From positions 1,054,001 through 1,118,000 of the forward strand of contig JAADJZ010000003.1 in the NCBI GenBank assembly GCA_011032825.1: 64,000 bases of DNA. Reading direction: 5' to 3'. The position numbers and the translations under genes are program-made. The DNA is from Massariosphaeria phaeospora (Eukaryota > Ascomycota > Dothideomycetes > Pleosporales). Under the pieces are notes generated by a model. That model saw only the letters and a program-made list of their open reading frames with translations, was not told where the DNA came from and did no database searches. Below, one piece after another: positions 30,624-41,854 of the stretch (position 1 is its first letter; the number at the start of each line of letters is the position of its first letter).

Positions 30624-33600
30624 ATGCTGCGCGCCGCTCAGGCACAAATCCGGCGCTGGCTGCCCCGTCGTCAGGACTGTGCGGCACTCACCGACGTCTC
30701 GCGTTGCCCAGACGTCTCTCATCTGCCAAACATCGGAGAGCAGCTCCATGGCTTCACCCTCCAGCGCGTCAAGAAAGTGCCGGAGCTCGAGTTGACCGCG
30801 GTGCAACTCCAACACGACCGGACCGGCGCCGAATACATGCACGTTGCTCGCGATGATGCCAATAACGTCTTCTCCATCAGTTTTCGGACCAATCCGCCGG
30901 ACGATACGGGAGTGCCGCACATCCTCGAGCACACAACGCTGTGTGGCAGCGAAAAGTAAAAATGTCTTACACACATACCAGACAGCTGCTTATTGACCGC
31001 AGATATCCGGTTCGCGACCCCTTCTTCAAGATGGTCCCGCGATCACTCTCGAATTACATGAACGCTTGGACCTCTCAAGACCACACCACCTATCCATTTG
31101 CCACTACGAACGCTCAGGACTTCAATAATCTTATGTCTGTATATCTGGACGCGACCTTACACCCTCTGCTACAGGAGAACGACTTCACCCAAGAGGGCTG
31201 GCGTATCGGACCGGAGAACCCGTTGGCTACGGGGGACGCGGCCTCGGAAGATGCAAATCGTTTGGTTTTCAAGGGAGTTGTGTATAATGAAATGAAAGGG
31301 CAGATGTCGGATGCGGACTATCTGTACTATGTACGATTTCACAACCATCTATTCCCTGCATTACACAACTCGGGAGGAGATCCGCAGAAGATCACCGACC
31401 TCACCTGGGAGCAGTTGCGGAAATATCACGCGGATCACTACCATCCCAGCAACGCTAAAATTGTGACGTACGGAAACATGCCACTAGACGAACACCTGCA
31501 GGAAGTCAATGCTCGCTTGAACCACTTCGAGAAGATTTCCGTTGATCACAATGTCAAGATGCCCATTGAACTGGATGGACCCAAGTATGTTACTGTTCCG
31601 GGGCCCCTTGACCCATTGGTCCCTTCAGATAGGCAGTACAAAACCTCGGTGACCTGGCTGATGGGTAGTATTACGGATCCGGTGGAACACTTCGCCCTTA
31701 ATGTCTTAAGCGCCATACTATTCGACAAATACTCTTCGCCCATGTACCGCAGCCTGGTTACGGCCGGACTGGGTGCAGATTTTAGTCCCAATACCGGATA
31801 CGAAAGTGCCGGGAAGCGCGGCGTGCTCTCCATTGGATTAAGCGCCGTGAAAAAGGAGGATTTACCGAAGGTCAGAGAAGCTATTGCCAAGACTCTTCTT
31901 CACCTTAGGAAAACTGGATTCGCCAAGAAAGCCGATGGAATACTACACAAGCTAGAACTTGGTATAAAACACAAGACTGCGCATTTTGGAATGAGCATGA
32001 TGCAGCAACTGACACCAAGGTGGTTCCATGGCGGTGATCCGATGGATGTCCTTGCTTGGCAAGAATTGCATGACGCTTTCAAAGCCCGGTGCGAAAAGGG
32101 TGACTATCTGGAGAGTCTGATAGATAAATATCTACTGAATGATAAGACATTGACATTTACAATGGAACCATCACAGACATACAGTCAAGAGCTAGCCGAC
32201 GAAGAGAGCAAAAGACTGGCCGAGAAGATTAGAGAGGCTACGAAGCAGTTTCCCAACAAACAGGATGCGCATCAGTACCTCGAGAAACGAGAACTTGAGC
32301 TCCTAGAAGTCCAAGAAAAAGGACGTGATCAGGACTTGAGTTGTCTTCCGACTCTCCACATACAAGACATTCCTCGAGAGAAGGAAAGGATCCCACTCCG
32401 CCACGACACCATTGGGCATGTGAACGTGCAATGGCGAGAGGCTCCTACCAACGGCTTGACATATTTCCGCGCCCTACATCAGTTTCACAACCTGCCGGAC
32501 GAGTTACGGCAGATGATACCGCTTTTCACAAGCGCCATCATGCGTCTTGGCACCCGACATCTGACGATGGAGCAGCTGGAAGAATTGATGACACACAAGA
32601 CTGGCCATCTTCACGTGGGTCATAACACTTCTCCTTCTCCACTCTCGGCGGCTTCCTTCCGGGAGGGTATAGCTATTTCTGGGTACGCGCTGGATCGCAA
32701 TATCCCGGCTATGTACGAGATCCTACGTACGATCATCACCGAGACGGACTTCGATGGTCCTGAAGTAGAGCAGAACATCCGAGAATTGCTTCAACGTTCC
32801 ACAAGTGGCGCCATCAATTCCATCGCGGACTCTGGCCATTACTTTGCTCGCACGTATGCCGAAGCTAGCTTTAGTCCGGTGGGCAGACTAGAGGAGCAAA
32901 CAGAGGGCATATCTCACGTTAAACTCACCACGAATTTGGCCTCGCGCTCTTCCACTGAGTCTTTCAGCGATGTTATCCAGAAACTCAAAGCCATCCAAGC
33001 CTTCGCAATCGTGAACAGTGATCAACTCCGGGTGTCGCTTACATGTAGTAGCGAAAGCTCCTCCGCGAACCGCAAAGCATTACGGCGTTTCCTGGGAACG
33101 CTTCCTACAAGTACAACCATCCCATCGGCGCCTGCAGAAACCCAGTATCCCCGTAATACTAAGTCTTTCTTTCCGTTACCCTATCAAGTCTACTATTCCG
33201 CATGGGTTGTTCCTACTGTACCCTACGTCGACGCTGCAAGCGCGCCTCTAGAGATCCTCGCCGGGCTGTTACAACACAATCATTTGCACCATGAGATTCG
33301 AGAGAAGGGTGGTGCATACGGCGGGGGTGCCTACGCTCAGGGGTTGGGTGGTGTTTTTGGGATGTATAGCTACCGGGATCCCAACCCGCAGAACACATTG
33401 AAAATAATGGCAGAAGCCGGGAAATGGGCGCGTGACCGGACATGGACTGCTCAAAATCTCGAAGCAGCCAAACTGGCAGCCTTTCAAGGCTACGATGCCC
33501 CTCAGGCGGTCGACCAAGATGGGCTGAGGTTGTTCCTCTCGGGCATCACGGACGAGATGCTTCAGACTCGGAGAGAACGCCTGTTAGATGTCACAGCGGC

Positions 33601-33754
33601 AGATATTCAGATGGTGGCCGATCAATTCCTTGTCCAGCGTGCTTCTGAGAGCAGTGTCGCTGTCCTAGGCGAAAGCAAAGATTGGGCAAGTGCCAAGAAC
33701 GGGTGGAAAATCGTTGATGTAGGTATGGCGGAGAAGATCAAGCTGATGGCCTAG
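30624..33754 (+). CDS. CYM1: Mitochondrial presequence protease (M16C, Cym1/PreP)
   Basis: Exons 30624-30955 and 31003-33754 with a 47-nt intron; 1027 aa. The start [18 protein letters not shown] is a basic, amphipathic mitochondrial presequence. The inverted zinc motif HxxEH is present as HILEH at about residue 97, followed across the splice junction by [15 protein letters not shown], typical of this family. The downstream glutamate segment [15 protein letters not shown] is also present. Four M16-type domains account for the length, and the C-terminal half keeps [14 protein letters not shown]. The enzyme degrades cleaved targeting peptides in the matrix. The protein is complete with no missing key residue. 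It is divergent from the taxilin gene. Confidence 0.95.
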
Positions 33755-34652
33755 CCGGTGCCCACAAAGGCGGCAGGAACTCACCCTCTCGATCCCGCTT
33801 ATGCAAAATCTGTATAGCTTGTAATTATACACTCGCTTGCGCCACTTAACTCATCATTACAGGCGCAATGGTAAGTGGCCACGATATATATCATCTGGCC
33901 TAACCTCAAAAAAAGTCCCCATTTCTCCCTTCAATTCGCTTCACTTCATCATTTTGCCACGTCAACCTTCTCTGCGTTTCTCCCGGCGATCGGGATAATT
34001 ATTCTCCGCCCCGCTCGGACCATGTCCGCACCACTATATAAGCGCAAACAGCAGTTCGACTTCTCTTCGTCCCAAGCGCAAGTCAGAACAGATCCGCAGA
34101 CGTGCAACACTTCCTCTGTGGTTGCACGGTCTGGACCCCTCGGGGAATTGCGCTAGATCAATCCACTGCTGCGATCCACCCAGGCCTGCGGGCCTTGGTG
34201 TGGACGTGGCGCCGGGGCACTCATTTCAGACCTGCTTGTTCGAGCGAGACTCTTCTCCCTGCAGACTAAATGTGGGGGTACATACCTGTGGGGTTTATAA
34301 ACACGCCTTTCAGTTCTTTCTATATACTATCGATCGCCTAATTATGTTGTCTCTGGGTGTCCAACGTCTGTCGTGTCGTGATTAGCTTCGCTCCAGGGCT
34401 GTGCCACTTGGCTGATGCTCGTGTTATACCCACATCTGGATGTGATAACTCACGTACGTTGGATGCACGATCACAAAGTAGATAAGAGCTATAACCACGG
34501 CGCTGGACATAAAGAAGAGCGTCGCGACCTATCTACAACGTAATATATTCATCTTTGTTCTAATTCCCTAAGCCTTGGTGGCCCTCCCGCCGACCTAGAG
34601 TAAACAAGAGACGAAGTACTAGATCTCAGTTATATGGATACTACTCGTCTTA
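33755..34652. other. Intergenic region, possible small open frame only
   Basis: This 898-bp stretch lies downstream of CYM1. One short open frame from ATG 34023 (MSAPLYKRKQQFDF, 44 codons) follows a pyrimidine-rich leader but has no recognisable continuation. Not called as a gene. Confidence 0.4.
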
Positions 34653-34931
34653 GCCAAACTCTGTTAAGCAAGGGTCGTACAAACAGAGAGACCACTTAAG
34701 AGCGCCACCAAGCATCTATTAGCTGGGTAGGCTGGACCGCTGTCAGACCGCCCAGAGATGAGCTAGCCTACTGCTCACGTAAGTAGAAAAATCTATACCT
34801 GGCGTGCAAGTAAGCGGCCTAGCTAATATACTGGGCAGTCCGACAGCGGTACAGCCTACCCAGCTAATAGATGCTTGGTGGCGCGCTTGATGGTCTCTTC
34901 GCCTCTGCGAGCCCCTGCTAAACAGAGTTTC
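34653..34931. mobile_element. Fold-back MITE-like element
   Basis: The two halves are reverse complements. A perfect 33-bp inverted pair lies at 34702-34734 and 34852-34884, and the match continues outward with gaps to the ends near AAACTCTGTT/AACAGAGTTT and inward almost to the centre. It is flanked by TA on both sides (34651-34652 and 34932-34933), as expected for a TA target duplication of the Tc1/mariner type. It has no coding capacity. RNA of the whole element could fold into one long hairpin. Confidence 0.8.
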
Positions 34932-34946
34932 TAGGGCGGGTGTACA

Positions 34947-35252
34947 CTAGTTGTTGGCTACATAAACTTGTGTCATAGCTGTAGATTTGGCGCAAGCTCC
35001 TGAAGACATCCAAGTATCCAGATTATTAGAACACACATTAGTCAGGCTGGTGGCTATGTTGATTTTCTGTGCGTCGTTAAATTGCGCAAAATGCCCTGGA
35101 GGTACCCAAGGACCTGAATCAGTGGGCTTTGTTTGCATCCTGGCTAATACCCACGAAAGATGATTTACATTAATTCCAACATAGTCGTCAATCTTGGGGT
35201 ATTCATTTGGGTCTTCCTTCCTGAGTAGATGTGTAACGTATGCTTCGTGCTC
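34947..35252 (-). pseudogene. Orphan 3' coding remnant (about 101 codons)
   Basis: An open frame with protein-like composition runs from a possible acceptor (CCTAG at 35253-35257) to a stop at 34947. It has no ATG or upstream exon that I can find. Landmarks are DPNEYPKIDDYVGINVNHL, GPWVPPGHFAQFNDAQ and CSNNLDTWMSSGAC, with two cysteines. The Svp26 stop lies only about 20 bp upstream on the same strand, so the 5' part of this gene appears to be lost; the MITE ends 15 bp beyond its stop. The family is not recognised. An alternative is an unusual last exon of the neighbouring gene. Confidence 0.4.
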
Positions 35253-35273
35253 CTAGGCCTTCACCGAGCTCCA

Positions 35274-36126
<853 letters not shown>

Positions 36127-36397
36127 GGTTACCTGGTATATTTTGACTGAAGTTCTGTGAGATAGAGGGATGAGGTCAGAGTTCTGGTATACGTTTTAGC
36201 GGACAAATGGTTTTCCCGTGTCCCGGCCCCACCGCGGAGTCTTGGCGGAATGTACGCTAAAAAGTTATCGTGGAATGGAACTCTTGGCGTCCGCCATTGA
36301 ACCTCGTAGCTGTCTCTTTTTGACAGCCTCAGTGCTTTAGCAACTCTTAGTCCGAAGCACTCCTCGCTAGAGTAACCCCCCGGAAATAACCTCGACC
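36127..36397. promoter_or_regulatory. Compact divergent promoter between SVP26 and BUD23
   Basis: 271 bp separate the two start codons, the shortest divergent spacing in the window. No TATA box was recognised. Confidence 0.5.
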
Positions 36398-37315
36398 ATG
36401 TCTCGACCCGAGGACACACTGTACGCGCTATCTCTATTTCAGACATTCCCCCGCACATCAAAACTACTTGAGTTGAGACTGACACAAATCACCAGCCCAC
36501 CGGATCTCTTCTACAATGATACCGAATCCCGCAAATACACCACATCCTCGCGAATCCAGAAGATCCAGTCTGACATGACCCACCGCGCCCTCTCGCTCCT
36601 CCATCTTACGCACCCCTCCCTTATCCTCGACGTAGGCTGTGGCTCCGGCCTGTCCGGCGAAATTCTCTCCCAACCGGCCGAAGAGGGCACACCCGGCGGC
36701 CCACACATTTGGATCGGCTTCGACATTTCGGGCAGCATGCTAGGTGTGGCGCTGGAAAAAGAGGTAGAAGGTGATTTATTTCTCGCGGATGCGGGACAGG
36801 GAGTCCCGTTCCGACCGGGCACATTCGATGCTGCGATCAGTATATCGGCGGTACAGTGGCTCTGCAATGCGGAAACTAGCGAAGAGAGTCCTGCGGGGAG
36901 ATTATCGCGGTTTTTCAATGGACTGTATGCCAGTTTGAAGAGGGGTGGACGGGCAGTGTGTCAGTTTTACCCAAAGAATGACGAGCAAAAGAAGATGGTA
37001 TCAAGCGCGGCTATCAAAGCCGGGTTTGGTGCTGGATTGCTGGAAGATGATCCGGGGACGAAGAGTGCAAAGACGTACCTGGTATTGACGGTGGGTGGAG
37101 GCGATGTGGACGGAGACATTACCGGAGTGGTCAGGGGTATGGATGGCGTGGATGTCATGGATTCGCGGAGAAGGGTGAAGGGCGCGAAGAGAGGTGAAGA
37201 AAAGAAAGGGAGTCGGGCATATATCATGAGGAAAAAGGAACAAATGGAGCGTAAGGGAAAGGTGGTGAAGGCTTCGTCCAAGTACACTGGCAGAAAGAGG
37301 AGAATCCAGTTCTAA
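36398..37315 (+). CDS. BUD23: 18S rRNA (guanine-N7)-methyltransferase Bud23
   Basis: Exons 36398-36420 and 36496-37315; 280 aa. The 75-nt intron (GTACGC, CTGAC branch, CACCAG) keeps the reading frame and has no stop, so the gene also reads as one open frame of 305 codons. Splicing gives MSRPEDTLPPDLFYNDTESR, matching the conserved Bud23 N terminus, whereas the unspliced frame inserts 25 foreign residues. The S-adenosylmethionine motif is LDVGCGSGLSG. The basic C terminus (KASSKYTGRKRRIQF) is the family-specific tail that contacts the ribosome. The enzyme methylates a guanine in 18S rRNA together with Trm112 during 40S export. Confidence 0.93.
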   Translation: MSRPEDTLYALSLFQTFPRTSKLLELRLTQITSPPDLFYNDTESRKYTTSSRIQKIQSDMTHRALSLLHLTHPSLILDVGCGSGLSGEILSQPAEEGTPGGPHIWIGFDISGSMLGVALEKEVEGDLFLADAGQGVPFRPGTFDAAISISAVQWLCNAETSEESPAGRLSRFFNGLYASLKRGGRAVCQFYPKNDEQKKMVSSAAIKAGFGAGLLEDDPGTKSAKTYLVLTVGGGDVDGDITGVVRGMDGVDVMDSRRRVKGAKRGEEKKGSRAYIMRKKEQMERKGKVVKASSKYTGRKRRIQF

Positions 37316-37591
37316 GAAATCTCCAGTTACACCATACGAGGGCATGTTTTAGCGAGGAGTAGGGCGTTTGGGAGGGTATAGAATCAATTCATGCATGCTA
37401 GCTATATACCACTAAAAGTACAAGCTCTATTCAAATCCAGCCCCAGTACTTGTACACATGACCGCATTCAAGCTTCCCTTCATACGTTGATATATAACAC
37501 TGGCAGTAAAGATAGAAGCTGGCTCGGTCAACGTGATTCTCGCTATCATACCCAACTTGACTGTGTGCGGATCACTTCTCTGATGATAGGT

Positions 37592-38999
37592 CTATGCTTT
37601 CTCCATTTGATTCAAAATGGCGCGAGTAAATTCGTGGGTGGTGCTATTGCCTCCCATATCCCGCGTTCGATATTTGCTGAAGATAGTTAGGTAGTGTTAA
37701 TTGAGGGCGCCAAGAGCACTCACCCATCCTCAATGACTTTGTAAATGGATTGTGCGATGCGGTCGGCATGATCGTCCAAACCAAGATGTCGCAGCATCAT
37801 AGCAGCTGAAAGAACCAGGGCACTTGGGTTGGCCTGGTCCTTGCCCTTGATGTCGAGACCGACATGACGGCATCCGGGCTCAAACACAGCCACGTCACGG
37901 CCCATGTTGCATCCTGGGACAACACCAGGCCCGCCAACAAGGCCGGCACCAATGTTGGACAGGATACCACCGTATAGATTGGGCATCACCATGACGTCGA
38001 ACTGCTGCGGCCTCGACACGCACTGCATGGAGGCGTTGTCGACAATCATATCTTCGGTGTCCAGCGTAGGGTAGTCCTCGGCGACCTTCTTGAAGGTGTT
38101 GCGGAAGAGACCATCGGCGAGCTTCATGATGTTGGCCTTGTGGATACAGGTAACCTTCTGCCTGTTGTTGGCCAATGCAAAAGCCATAGCAAAGTGGGCA
38201 ATGCGCTCCGACTTTGCGCGGGTGATGATCTTGAGAGACTCAACCACGCCGGGCACCGACTGGTGCTCCAGGCCAGAATACTCACCCTCGGTGTTCTCTC
38301 GGATGATGCACAGGTCGATGTCCTTGTGGCGCGTCAGGTAGCCGGGAATATTCTTGATGAGGACGATGGAAGCGTAGATGTCGAGCTCTTGACGGAGGGC
38401 GACGTTGAAGGACTGATGGCCGGATCGCTCGATAGGCGTATGCAGGATACCTTTGAGACCTATCTTGTTGCGCTTGAGGGACGTTATGGCCTCGCGCATC
38501 AGCTCTTCAGAGTTCATGTTGCCAGACTCGACACCCGAGACGTTGACCGTCTCCCACTCCACGGGCACATTGTCCGCTTTGAAGATCTCCTTGACCGCCT
38601 CCGAAACCTCGGCACCGATACCATCACCTGCGCGACGTTCAATATATCAATCTAGAGCTTTTGCTTATCGCTGCGTACCGGGAATCAAGGTGACGGTGTA
38701 TTTGCCGCCGAATTTGGTGGGCTTGAAGATGTCCGGCGTGTGCGTGGCCAACGCTGGCAGCTGTTAGGTCCCGTCTTATCTGCTGCGCGACTCCTGATAA
38801 CTGCGGGCGGGCGGTGTACGTACAGCGTGTGGCCACGGACGGGCCGGCGGTGCATCGTGCAGCAGGCCTGGCACCCCGCAGGAGCGTCTGTCCGGTTGCG
38901 GCACGTTAGCTGGCTCACAGATGTGCAGTTGGGGGTCCAATTGGGGAGTGAAGCGGTCGCGCGTACCTGGGCTGTCTTCTGGGAGGTCCTCGACAGCAT
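37592..38999 (-). CDS. IDH1: NAD-dependent isocitrate dehydrogenase subunit 1, mitochondrial
   Basis: Five exons on the complement: 38967-38999, 38824-38887, 38679-38753, 37724-38627 and 37592-37676; introns 79, 70, 51 and 47 nt; 386 aa. The first two exons encode a basic mitochondrial presequence (MLSRTSQKTAQ onward). The mature part begins near FGGKYTVTLIPGDGIGAEV. Diagnostic stretches are GHQSFNVALRQELDIYASI, IRENTEGEYSGLEHQSV, VTCIHKANIMKLADGLFR and VMPNLYGGILSNIGAGLVGG; the last exon gives KYRTRDMGGNSTTHEFTRA. The HQSFNVALRQELDIYA sequence identifies the Idh1 (regulatory-type) subunit, which pairs with Idh2 in the TCA cycle. The 38754-38823 junction is the least certain. Confidence 0.93.
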
Positions 39000-39742
39000 G
39001 GTGGTGGTGGGCGGTGGGCGGCGGAGCGGAGATGTAGTGACGAGGGATTTGAGGCAAACGAAGCAAGCTGGAGCTGCCCGGCGGCCGAAAAGCAACGAGC
39101 CTTGGCGCAACCACCAAGCCCCTCTCGTCGACCGCCGCGGGCCACTATCCATATCCATATCTTATCAATCAATCAATCCTTGACGCACAATCATTGCGAC
39201 TGTACTGGCGCCCGTCCTGCTGAAATACGGGCATTTCCTGACCCATCCCCGACGCAGCTTTTCACCTACCCATCACCTTGTTGTGGCATCCGGATTGGCA
39301 CGTGAAACCGGGATGCCCGGCGGTCATGTCCAGCCTCCTGCCAGTAGACTCCCGCCTTGTTACTACGCTGCGCCTCGGCTGCAAGATACAGCAAATACCT
39401 TTGTCGCTAACGGTATGGTTCTATCCAGGCTTTGGGATAGGAAATGATACCCTCCCTTTCCTTTCACCTCGTCGTTTCTTTGGAGGCGCTGCTCATACCT
39501 CTGTAGCACCCACTCCAACATAGGTACTGTCCGGCCATCTCCTTCGACAGTTGAGGCTACGAGACTCAGGCCTAGTTTTTCTGATCTATCTCACACAAAG
39601 GTAGAGAAGGCCCAATCTGCCACAGATGGGGTACCGGTACGTGTAGATCGTGGGGCACGCGGAACAGCTCCGCATATACACATACTTACATCATGGCATC
39701 ACGCGACGCTCCCTCACTCTTACACTCAACTTCCTCTCCATA
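39000..39742. promoter_or_regulatory. Shared region between divergent IDH1 and dehydrogenase genes
   Basis: This 743-bp stretch lies between two divergent starts. Short open frames inside have no domains. No named motif was recognised. Confidence 0.45.
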
Positions 39743-40809
39743 ATGGACGAACGTACCATCGGTTATATCGGTCTAGGAAATGCGGGTTACCCCATGGCAG
39801 CATGCTTAGCGAAGAAGGGGCATCGACTTGTTGTCCGCGATGCAGATCCAGCGCGAGGTATCAAGTTCGTAGAAGATTACCCAAAATGCAGAGTTGCTAC
39901 GTCAAATCCAGACTCTTTCCAAAACTGCGACGTAGTCATCACAATGCTCCCGAACGGCAAGGTGGTTAGAGATGTTCTCCTGGGTGAACAAGGGATTGCA
40001 CGGAATCTGAAGGCGGGCACGCCTCTCCTTCTTCCTGTCTCTGGCTACTACTCACTGGTGACTAGGATCGGTAGTGATCGATACCAGTTCGTCGGCTCCG
40101 GACGATACACGGGAGCTCGGAGCCGAGCTGAGCAAGCTATCGGTCGACCTTGTCGACTCGCCGATTACCCAAGAGAGGCTTCATGCCATTGACACGGGAG
40201 GGGCGACCTTGATGGTTGGTTCGGACTCGCCAAAGGCACTCGACAAAGTGCTACCAATACTCAAAGATATGAGCACGCATGTCTTCACTATGGGTGGTCT
40301 CGGAGCTGGCCATACCATGAAGACCCTGAACAACTATGTTAGTGTCGGAAGCATTATTGCACTATGTGATGCATTGGTGAGACCTGAAAGAGAATGTTTG
40401 TGTATCGCTTGACTAATAGCTGTAGGTTGCTGGAAAAAAGCTGGGTCTCGATCCCCAAACCATGATCGACGTATTGAACGTTGGAACTGGTGTCAACTTT
40501 TCAACGAAGTACTCGATGAAGGAGCTCAAATCTTACGATACAGGGTATCAGCTGGAACTGTTGGTTAAGGACGTCAAGATTGCAAAGGAAGTCATTGAGA
40601 AGTCGGGCTTCCAGTCGGATCTCCCTAAGCTTGCATTGGAGTATCTTGAAGACTCTTTGAAACTCGTTGAGAAAGGGGCAGACCATTCTGAGTGTTTGAA
40701 AAGCTGGGAGCATCGAGCTGGTGTGGAAATCGACAAGACGGAGAAAAGGGATGATCTCCAGGCGCCTAAGCAGGTTTCTTCAGAGGAACCTATCTTACAC
40801 CTCCTGTAG
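39743..40809 (+). CDS. 3-hydroxyisobutyrate dehydrogenase-like NAD(P) oxidoreductase
   Basis: Exons 39743-40016, 40066-40376 and 40426-40809; 322 aa. The first intron (40017-40065, 49 nt) appears to use a GC donor: no GT gives the right frame, and GC...CTAG restores LKAGSVVIDTSSSAPDDTR, the conserved substrate-binding strand. The second intron is an ordinary GTGAGA...TGTAG. The N terminus has the Rossmann motif IGYIGLGNAGYPMA. The catalytic lysine is in GGLGAGHTMKTLNNYV, and the C-terminal all-helical domain contains LDPQTMIDVLNVGTGVNF. Enzymes of this family oxidise 3-hydroxyisobutyrate or related beta-hydroxyacids. There is no obvious mitochondrial presequence and no SKL, so the location and exact substrate are open. 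Confidence 0.87.
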
Positions 40810-41854
40810 CGCGGAATCAATATCGCAGTGGTTCTTCTCGACCGTACAAGTGCATAGACCTTGTAAGTTCCACTCTAGCCCAGACGAGCAAAGCGTGTTA
40901 CCGTTAAAGCCTCTTCGCATACACATCGTCTGCAAATCTCGGACAATCCCCACTCGGCTGTCCGAGAATTCGATCATCAAGGTTCTACTATCTTATGCTC
41001 AAATAATCAAAGAATAACTTACGACCAACACGCGTTATCTCGGTGCGGCCTCGGCCTCGTACCTACTCAAAAGCCCATTTTTCGGGATCCTCCATCGGAT
41101 GAATACCACCGTTATGATAATATTTCTTCCCATGCCACCGTTTCTTCTAGACACACTGTATACTACACAAAGCTAGCATCAATGATTCTCTAGCAGATAA
41201 GAGAAGTATCATAGGCCCTCTGTTCTACTTCCGAGAATATGAAATCCTGCTCTTACCGGAAACCTCTACTCATCCTGTATGAGAAGTGATTTTGCTCTTG
41301 TCACCTACTCACTTGTTCGAGCAGTGGCCTCACAACATTATGTTCGATATTGTACGCGGCGACTTCCGACTATCGAGCGTCACCAGGATAGTTCAACATC
41401 GTGTACACCCTGTCTATTTAATCACGCTTTTCTATCACCTCAAGTAAGTGATAGTAGCCGTTCAAATCTTATTGAGCATTAACCTACATGGGTCTCGAGA
41501 CGTGTCATTCTGACTTCACAGTGTTAGGGATTGTCGCCCTCTCACCTAAGAGCAAGTCCTGGCATGGTACTCAACCTTGCAACCTTCTACCCTTTTCCTC
41601 ACAACATCGGCAGCCTCAGGGTTACGTTGGGGTCGCGTTTATATCAGCTTGAAACAAACAGAAGCGCTCCTTCAAAGAAGGCTGGTATCTCCGCTTTCCA
41701 CCCTACGCGGAGAGAACCTCTCATTTGTCCTCTCACATCAGCGACTTGCCAACTTGTCTTGACCCACAGCTACTGCTGGTGGCTAAGGTCCGGACGCGAC
41801 TCGCATCCGCTCTACATACTCGGGACGCCCGCCAACTCAGCTTTACAAGCCAAT
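40810..41854. other. Intergenic region, no gene recognised
   Basis: This 1045-bp stretch precedes the next plus-strand gene. The frame of that gene stays open upstream to 41531, but that part (starting MSPSHLRASPGM) is low in protein-like features and is probably 5' leader. Confidence 0.45.

Noticed and set aside
33875..34156. 93-codon open frame after CYM1
   Set aside because: Only the part from ATG 34023 looks possible, and it has no domain or continuation.
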